Of a DNA stretch of 64,000 nt, positions 41,354 through 50,300 are shown in pieces. The stretch is from Erpobdella octoculata (lineage: Eukaryota; Annelida; Clitellata; Hirudinida; Erpobdellidae): contig OZ022241.1 of NCBI GenBank assembly GCA_963978895.1, forward strand, positions 6,253,995-6,317,994, given 5' to 3'. Numbering within the stretch: the first letter of the stretch is position 1; the number at the start of each line of letters is the position of its first letter. The position numbers and the translations under genes were made by a program. Below the pieces are notes generated by a model. That model had not been told where the DNA came from. It did no database searches and saw only the letters and a list, made by a program, of their open reading frames with translations.

Positions 41354-44300
41354 AGCTGATTACCAGCATTCTTCAAGTTTGTTTTTATTTACTGATTCTC
41401 TTTTACTACCTATATTATTATTATTATTATTATTATTTTTATTTAACGTGCTCTCTAAAAAGAAAAATTTCTCAGAGCACGAGGCGGCAGTGCCAAAATA
41501 AACGAACGAACAGAATCACACATCAGAAACAAAAAGGGTCAATATCCGTTCGTCATACGAAGAAAAAAATGAGTTTTAAGTCGTTTCCTAAAAACATAAA
41601 CGCTATCGACACACGCCGGATCGGTAAGTTCAATCGGTAGATTGTTCCAGGTAGTTGGACAAGAAACTGCGAAAGCCCTCGGTCCAAACGTCCTGGTTGC
41701 GCAGGAAGGAACAAGAAGCTGACCGGAAGAAGCCGAGCGAAGGTGAGATCGGCCAGGAAACTGAGTCACCGGAATGCACAGACCGGAGAGGTATGACGGC
41801 GCAGAACCATGGAGGCATCGGTACGCAGTGAGAGATAGCTTGAAGTCGATACGCGCCTGCATGTTCAGCCAGTGTAGTCGGTCGTGAATCGCTTTAGTGA
41901 CATGACCGTATCGAGGCAATCGGAGAATCAGCCTAGCCGTGGCACGCATGACACCATCAAGCCGCCTCATTAACAGATCCGGTATTCCACTGAGTAGACA
42001 ATTACAATAATCAAGTCTAGACAAGATCAAAGCGCGGGCAAGTGCATGCGAAGAATCGACCGTGAGGGATTTGCGAACTGACCTCATCTGTCGTAGATGG
42101 TAGTAACTGGTGTTGACCAATTTTGCAACGTGTTCGCTGAAAGTCAGTTGAGAATCTATGATGACCCCGAGATTGCGAACCCTATCGACGAGACGAATGA
42201 TGTTTCCAGCTATATTGATCTCGTCAAAGGTGCAGTGCAACCGACGTCTAGAGGATCCCAGTAGAATGACCTCTGTCTTGGAGGCATTTAACTTTAGTCG
42301 ATTGCATTTCATCCATTCCATTATCTCCGAAACGCAGCCGTCCAATCTGTCCGCGAGCACACCGATACTCTCAGTGCCGCAATGATCGTAGATTTGTAGA
42401 TCATCAGCATAACCATGAATATTGAAACCACGTTGAGCAACCAGGGCAAAAACATCTGAAGTGTATGCAATGAAGAATAGCGGTCCTAGAATTGAACCTT
42501 GTGGAACACCACACACAATGGAGGACCAACCAGAAAGGATACCTCCATAACGAACACACTGCCTCCGATCGCAAAGATACGAACCGATCCACCGAAGAGC
42601 AACAGAATCAATGCCAAATGTACGCTCCAATCTGGTCACGAGGATTCCATGATCAACGCAATCGAATGCAGCGCTGAGATCGAGCATAGCGAGCAGTGTT
42701 ACCATCCCTCGATCGGTTGCCAAGAGAACATCCGAAGTAACCTTGAGCAATGCAGTTTCCGTCGAACGGCACCTCCGATAGGCAGACTGATGCTCCGGTA
42801 GAAGGTTGTGTCCATCCAGGTGATGTTGAATTTGTTTGTTAACCGCCCGTTCCAAAACCTTAGAGATGAACTGAAGATTCGAAACTGGGCGATAACTGGC
42901 AGGCAGAGAAACATCCAGCGTAGATTTTTTCAAGATTGGCGTGACCTCGGCCACTCTGAATGGGACCGGAAAGTGACCAGTGTCCAACGATTTATTAAAC
43001 AGATCTGTAACAAATGGGGACAAGGTTTCTGAAAATTCTTTGATGAGCCATGTTGGCGCCGGGTCTAGACCACATGACTTGTTTGGAGAGTTCTTAATTA
43101 GGTCCTTGACGTCATCCTTAGTAAGAGTCGCAAAATTGCTGAAACGTTCTCCAGAGAAGGTGTTGAACTCAGGCGTATCCGAATCAAGAGTAGACGCTCG
43201 GACGTCCGTGACCTTCTTCTCAAAAGAGCTCATGAATTGCTCTGCAGTCAGACCATCCTGAAGAATGAAAGATCGTTTCTTTCCCATCACGGCAGACAAA
43301 TCTCTCCACAGCTTGCTTGCGTTTCCTGCACTCTCCGCAATTGTATTTTGCCAGTACGCATCCTGTGCTCTCCTATAAAAATCATGGCAAAAACGTAACT
43401 GCGCAACCCATTTATCACGGTCAGAGATCAGTCGGGTTCTTCTGTAAATTCTTTCAAGAGAACGAGCTTTTCGTTTCTGCTCGCCGCAAGCAGTATTGAA
43501 CCATGGAGTGATCGGACGATAATTTCTCAAGGCTGACCGACGTGGAGCATGCTTCTCAACAAGATCGGTCAGTATTCTGTTGTACATCGTAGCCATTTCA
43601 TCCGGTCCAAGGCCGCTCCAGCTGCTGTCCTCAGTGCAGAGTTTGCTTGATTTGAGATCCTGTAAAAAAAGATCACGATCAAAGGTCTTCCATGCCCTGC
43701 CTGTTACCATTAGTGATACAGGAATTGGTTTCATGAGTGGCAGTCTTGAAATGATGAGAGAATGATCGGACACAGATGGAACATACACTTCACAAGCAAC
43801 AGAAGATGACTGAGCTGGGTCCTTCGTGATGACAACGTCTAAGGTATGTCCGGCTTTGTGGGTTGGTGAAGAAATATTCTGGACAAGGCCGAAGCAATCC
43901 ACGATCGTGTTGAATTTCATTGTCCATACATCATCCGGTTTGTCCAAGTGAATGTTGATATCTCCAACGACAAGAATATGGCAGCTGTGAACAGTTAATT
44001 CTTCAAGCATCTGGCTGAAATCCTCCAAGAACTGGTCAGAAACTCGTTCACTTCCAGGCCGGTAAATGACCACAGCAATTGTTCTAACACTCCTTAAGAT
44101 AAGCATTACAGAAACGAATTCAAAAGTCTCAACTTTGCTGGTAAGATTCATTCGGCGGGCTTTGCACGATTCTTTGCAAATCCACGCAACCCCGCCCCCC
44201 AGTAGACGACCAGATTGCATCTTTTGTGTAGCAGACCTCGCCAAACGTTTTCGTTCTCGTGCCTGATCCACGCACGTGTATCCATCCGGTGTGATTCTTG

Positions 44301-47300
44301 CGAGAGTGATGTCTTCTGATGATTCGTGAAAAGTCTCGGCAACTGCGAAGGCATCAAGATCATGTTCAGCGATGATATTTGTCAGCGATGCACTTTTATT
44401 TCCGATCGACTGACAGTTCAAATATCCAATAGTCAAGTACTTGTTTCGAACGTATGATTCAGTGTTGGAGCTTTTCAGATTTTTCCCGCAACGGGAAGTT
44501 TTCTGGTAACTATCCTGTCCCCCGCGATGAACAGATTCGTCTCTCCAGCTCGTATTCTCTGCTTCATACTTTCGACTAGGAGTTTTCGTGCTTCTCTTTC
44601 TTTTGGAGTCATATCCCGATGGATAAAAACTGCTGACCAACCTCCTTCCTTCATCATCCTCAAGTTTTTTGCCAACTTGAGAAGATTCGACTGTTGATTT
44701 TCGTTTTTCAATACCAGTTTCAACGGTCTTGGTCGAGCAGGTTCACTCTCTCCTTCGATTCTTTTCCCAAGTCTAATTAAGTTAACAATTTCGAGATCAT
44801 CACAAGAGATTAACTTCAGCAATTCCTCGATCTTCGATTTGTCGTCCGATTTGCGCTTATCAGGTGTAGACGAACTCGACTCGCCCAGCCCATAGACAAC
44901 AACAGAGGTCCTTCTCCTGAGCTTGTCGGCTTCCTCATCTTTGTCATCCTGTGTCTTTGCATCGAGAGCTATAGAACCATAGTTGCGTACGATTTGGGTT
45001 TCTTGTACATTTGAAAGTGGTACTTGTTAAGCTAAGTAATGGAAAAATGCTATAGAGACAAATAAATTTTACTTTTTTGCTATATTTTGGTTTGTCAAAG
45101 ATGTATCTTAAATATTTGTTTAAAATCTTTCTGGATTAATTTGTTAACTAACACTTCTGACAACCACTTTGACATTTAAATAAATATGTTGACATTTAAA
45201 TAAATATGTTGACATTTAAATAAATATGTTGACATTTAAATAAATATGTTGACATTTAAATAAATATGTTGAAATTTAAATAAATATGTTGAAATTTAAA
45301 TAAATATGTTGACATTTAAATAAATATGTTGAAATTTAAATAAATATGTTGAAATTTAAATAAATAAGTTGACATTTAAATAAATATATTTTCAAACAAA
45401 CAGTTATAAACTTTATCATACAAATTTAAACTTACAGCAGATAATGCAAGGACAAAATATCTGTCATACATCAAATTAGTTCCATCAAAATTCTTGATGT
45501 TCTTTGATAAAAATAAATCAGGTTTTTTCATTTTTGCCGGGTGGAAAAATACTTCCATCCATCGATATGATTGTCGGAGATGTTCGAAGTCGCCTTTGGA
45601 AAGAAGTCCGTTGTACTTGAGCAGTAAATGTACGTCGGTGGTGTACGTAAACGGCAGATGGTTCGATATGGAGTATCCCTGAATTTTATTGTCGTTATGA
45701 ATTGCAAAATAGCCAATTAAAACTCGAATTTAATTAAAAACATTAATAATAATTTATTTGAAAATTTTTTAGTCGTTGAGATGAATCTGTGAAAGTCGAC
45801 CTAGTGTAATAACGACAACAAAGAGAAGGTGAATGTCATACAAATTTATTATATTCTATAAATGTCATAGAAATGTAATATATTCTATTAAATGTTATAT
45901 AAATGCTCTATATTTTATTGAATGTCATACAATCTATATATATAAAAGAACATGTCCTGACTGACAGATGACTGACTCATAATCAACGCCGAGCTCAAAC
46001 GCCTCATCCTAGGAACGTGAAATTTGGAACTTATATTACTTTTATAGCGTAAACATCCGCTAAGAAAGGATTTTTGAAAATTTTGCTCCTGAGGGGAAAA
46101 AACTGGAAAACAAACTTTTTTCTAAAACAATGTATATCTCGAAAACCAAAAATGAAGAGATTTTGAAATTTGGTATATAGATTCTTTTTTAAAAATAAAA
46201 AGATACGTGTTTCACCATTTTTTGAAAATTCGGTTTCCCGGACCTCAAATGTGGGCTGGAAAATTGGGTTATTTGGTTTTTAAAGTAGCTTCTACTCAAA
46301 AACAGTAAATACCACAGATGTAAAAATTATTATTTAGTTTCTTTTCTAAAAATAAAGATATACGTGTTTCACCATTTTTTACAAATTTGGTTTCCCGGAC
46401 CTCAAATGTGGGTTGGAAAATTGGGTTATTTGGTTTTTAAAATTTTGTAGCTTCTACTCGAAAACTGTTAATGCTACAGGAGTAAAAATTAGTATTTGGT
46501 TTCGACTCCAAAAATAATGATATACGTGTTTTACCATTTTTTGAAAATTTGGTTTCCAGGAATTCAATAATGGGGTGGAAAATAGGGTCACTTGGTTTTT
46601 AAAGTAACTGCTACTCAAAAACTGTAAATGCTACAAAAGTAAAATTAGTATTTAGTTTCTACTCTAAAAATAATGATATACGTATTTCACCATTTTTTGA
46701 AAATTTGGTTTCCAGGACCTCAAATGTGAAGTGGAAAAAGGGTTATTTGATTTTAAAATAACTGCTACTCAAAAACTGTAAGTGCTACAGATGTGAAAAT
46801 TAGTATTTTGAGGTTTTGTGCCGGTTAAAAGTAGATGAGTTCAGTTTATCACCGGACGGACGGGCCAAGCCGTTATTTTAGGGTCTTCATACGGCCCTGC
46901 CCAAACCTTGAATCAAGGTGGGACGGGCCAATATTTTTAACCAAGTATATAGACATTTTAGTGATTTTAGGGTGTTCAGACGGGCCGGGCTAAACCTGAA
47001 GTCAAGGTGGGACGGGCCGAAGTTTTTCATCAAGTATATAGAACTTCTAGGCCTGTAAAAAAGGGGCCGGGCCAGGAATTTTGGTTTTTGAAACGGGCTG
47101 GGCCAAGTTGTCGACGGGCCGAGCCGAGACCTAAAAAATTGATCCGTGCAGTACTCTACTATGTAAGCACGGTTCAAATTCTCTAATTTCATGCGAGCGA
47201 AGCCGCTACGGGCACTGCTAGTTGTATTATATTCTAATAGATGTCATAAAATGTACTATATTCTAATAATTGTCATACAAATGTATTATATTCTATTGAA

Positions 47301-50300
47301 TGTCATACAAATGTACAATATTCTATGGGACATTAAGATGACAATTGTAATCATTACAACCCTGTAATAATAAGCAGACCCAATGATGTCAAAGATCTTC
47401 CTGGAACCGTAATAATCCTCCGACTGAAATATTAAAATATTTTATAAAAAAAAAAAATTATATTTTTGTGAAAATAAAAAGATTATTTTACGAATAAACA
47501 AAGCATTAATTTATATTTACATAAAATTGAAATAAATTAAAAACAACAAAGCTCATGCAGTTATGCAACTCGAATAGTTCACTAAAGTTATGCAAGACTT
47601 GCATTGCAAGTGCATTTTAGTGCATACTGGGTAATAGATAAAAGTCAGCTATGCAACTGAGATATTTTTTGCAGCTACAGAACAGAATCAATAAATAAAC
47701 AGCAGTAATAAATGTTAATACGATATGATATGATATGATATATTTTAGGACCTGTGAAAATAATTATTTATTTTCAAATATAAAGCAGACCAGGTTTCCT
47801 AAGCAGCCAGCCTCCAAGCTGTTCAGCTGTTCATCAACTTGCATCTGAATTTGAAATTAACTAATAAATTAAATACAAGTAAAAAAAAGAAATAATAAAA
47901 TAACAAGACGCAAACAACAACTAACCTTGACATCTAGATTGACAGTCACAGACCTCACGTGCATGGAAGAATCAAAGAACTCCTCCCTGAACATGGACCA
48001 ATTGAGTTTATCGGACCAGGTTAAATCATCAGGTGAGATGATCGTCAGGAAGGCGGAAGCAAACAAGTCGTCAAGGTACGCATGGTTGCTATGGTTGTGA
48101 AATGCACTGAAATTTTAAAGTATCTTTAAAAATAAATATTGATGCCTAATTTAAGTTGTTAAATTAATTATAGGAAATTAATACAAAAAATGCTGTATGT
48201 ATATTTTATAATTATATAATTTATTTACATATATTAATAATTAATATATAACTTATATTGAATTATTAATTTGAAAAATGCGATTATATTGACATTGAGT
48301 TGACAAGGAAAAATGACTTCTAGAGCAATATGAAAGAAAGCCCATTATTGAACCAACTTTTCAACAGATTGAAGTTGAAGTTCTATAAGCCTCACGATGT
48401 CTTTCATACAACTTCCCACCTGACTCTCAGAACATCTATAGAAACAAAGTCACACAAAGAAATTAATACTAAATATAAAATTTATATATAAATCTAAAAA
48501 CTTACTTATTTGCTGGAAGACAGATCAATAAAAGACCATTAGAAAAAGTCTGATACAAAACCCTGATTGCTTTGTTGTTGAATTCCAGTGTTGTGCTGGG
48601 TGAGATTGATTTCTATTTATTTTTTATCCACTACAATCTATGATAAGTTTAATACACTGAATTTATTACACACCATGTCTTATGGTTGATTTCAGGTCAG
48701 ACTCGTTCGGTCAGTAAAAAAAGCACCAAATATTTATCAGGGTCTGTGCAGTCTTTCACTTCTAACTTATCGGCAATACATATGCGATACGAACCTGTCA
48801 ACGGATTGGCCACTGATGAAAGGAATGAGAGAGTGAAGACTAAGGAACGAGCCACGATAATTAAGAAGAGTTTCGTTCAAAGCACTCGGAAAGTAATAGA
48901 TGACATCCTCCTTGAAGTTTATGAAACGATGACTTTCACATTTAAATACGTATTAAAATACTAATAAAATTAATGAAAATAACACTTTAGCTGCTGCATA
49001 AAAATTCAATCTTTTCCAAAATATATATAACGTGCAGGGTTACCCAGCATAGCCTGAGTTTTTTTAAGTTTTTTCTCATTTTTTTATAATAAAACTTAAA
49101 ATTAAAAACCGATTATTTAGAAAAATCGCTTGAAACTTTCTCTTCAATAAAGACTACCACTATGCAAAACTTTGTTCAAATTGCAGCAGTGGTTTGGATG
49201 TGATAAGCGAACAAACACACAAACACACACTGCCTTTTATATATAGAAATTTTTAAAAAATTATATAGAATGCATTGTCATAAGGAGTGAGTCTATGTTC
49301 CAAGTTTAAGCTCAATTTGATGGTAGAAAGTTTGTTAATTTGTACTTCCAAGATTTTTCATCAAACAGGTAAGCAAACAAGTAAGCAAGCAAACATTTTT
49401 TTCAAAAATATAATTGAAAATATGGGAAAAACAAGACAAAATCAGAACCTTGGCATCTAACTCCTGCAACTCTCTAGACAGCATGTGTTTTTTTAAAAAC
49501 ATGACTCCATGTGGAAAGACTTCCATAAGAGACTCTCCTTGGGTTGAACCACCTCCTGAAAGGTTTGAGACCATTGCTGGGTACTTCGGGCAACCCAAGT
49601 CAGCTGATTTCTTTAGAGGTGAAGAAGATTCACAGTTCAAAAGTAATTTTTGAAGCTTCAGCTTGGCCTGTAACAAAAATTAATGATAGCTGTGAAAGGA
49701 ATTTATTTCTGACTACATATTTATAAGTGAATAAGATTTTTTTCTTTAAAAATTCATCATTAATGAAATCCTTTATTTTATTTTCTCCATGTTTGCTGGA
49801 GCCAGGCATTGAGTCCATTTAACACTTAAAACAACATACTTCCCATCACCCAATCAAGCTATAGAAATGTTGTCCATGATATTGCATTTTATTAAACTTT
49901 CAGATCGATAGCACAAAATTTGAATAAAATTGAGATCTTTAAAAATTCAATTTTTTTTTCAGAAAAATAAAACCACCAGTTTTAAGCTCATTCAAAAGAA
50001 ATGATAAATAATTTTTCAAATCAAAGATTTAAAATTTGTTTATTCCATATTAATTCGAAAGTTTCTTATATTTTTCATCATCACATATAAAATATTTATA
50101 AAACTGCGCTCAATTTTTCATATTTTATAGACTTATCATCATCAAAAAATGATTTTCAAAAAACTAAAAACTGCTAAATTACAAGATATAAAGGATTTTT
50201 GAAAAACGAAGTTTGTACGGTTCACTTGTTCTTAAATTCAAATTCAAGCTACACTCAAGACAAAAGCGAAACACCTTATCTTGGCTTTCAGTATCTCTGA

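Larger units (their letters stand above)
41405..45028 (-). mobile_element. Nearly intact non-LTR retrotransposon in an INTU intron
   Basis: 5'-truncated in ORF1, intact ORF2, 3' end with a minus-strand (AAT)n tail at 41415-41443 preceded by a short 3' UTR with a CTCTGAG / CTCTAAA pair. It is inserted in the same orientation as INTU between exons 41011-41165 and 45436-45678. GC content is clearly above the surrounding sequence. The (AAT)n tail and domain order suit the CR1/L2-type clades; I cannot fix the clade by eye. Confidence 0.92.

Noticed and set aside
45171..45385. Regular short repeats considered as a CRISPR array
   Set aside because: Units abut with no unique spacers, and the genome is eukaryotic; it is a minisatellite. 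The same holds for 275-590 and 63797-64000.
48686..48964. Plus-strand 92-residue frame, and an apparent frameshift in INTU at this place
   Set aside because: The minus strand contains the INTU longin exon 48795-48910; choosing its GTTCGT donor and the CCCAG acceptor at 48596 removes the apparent frameshift.
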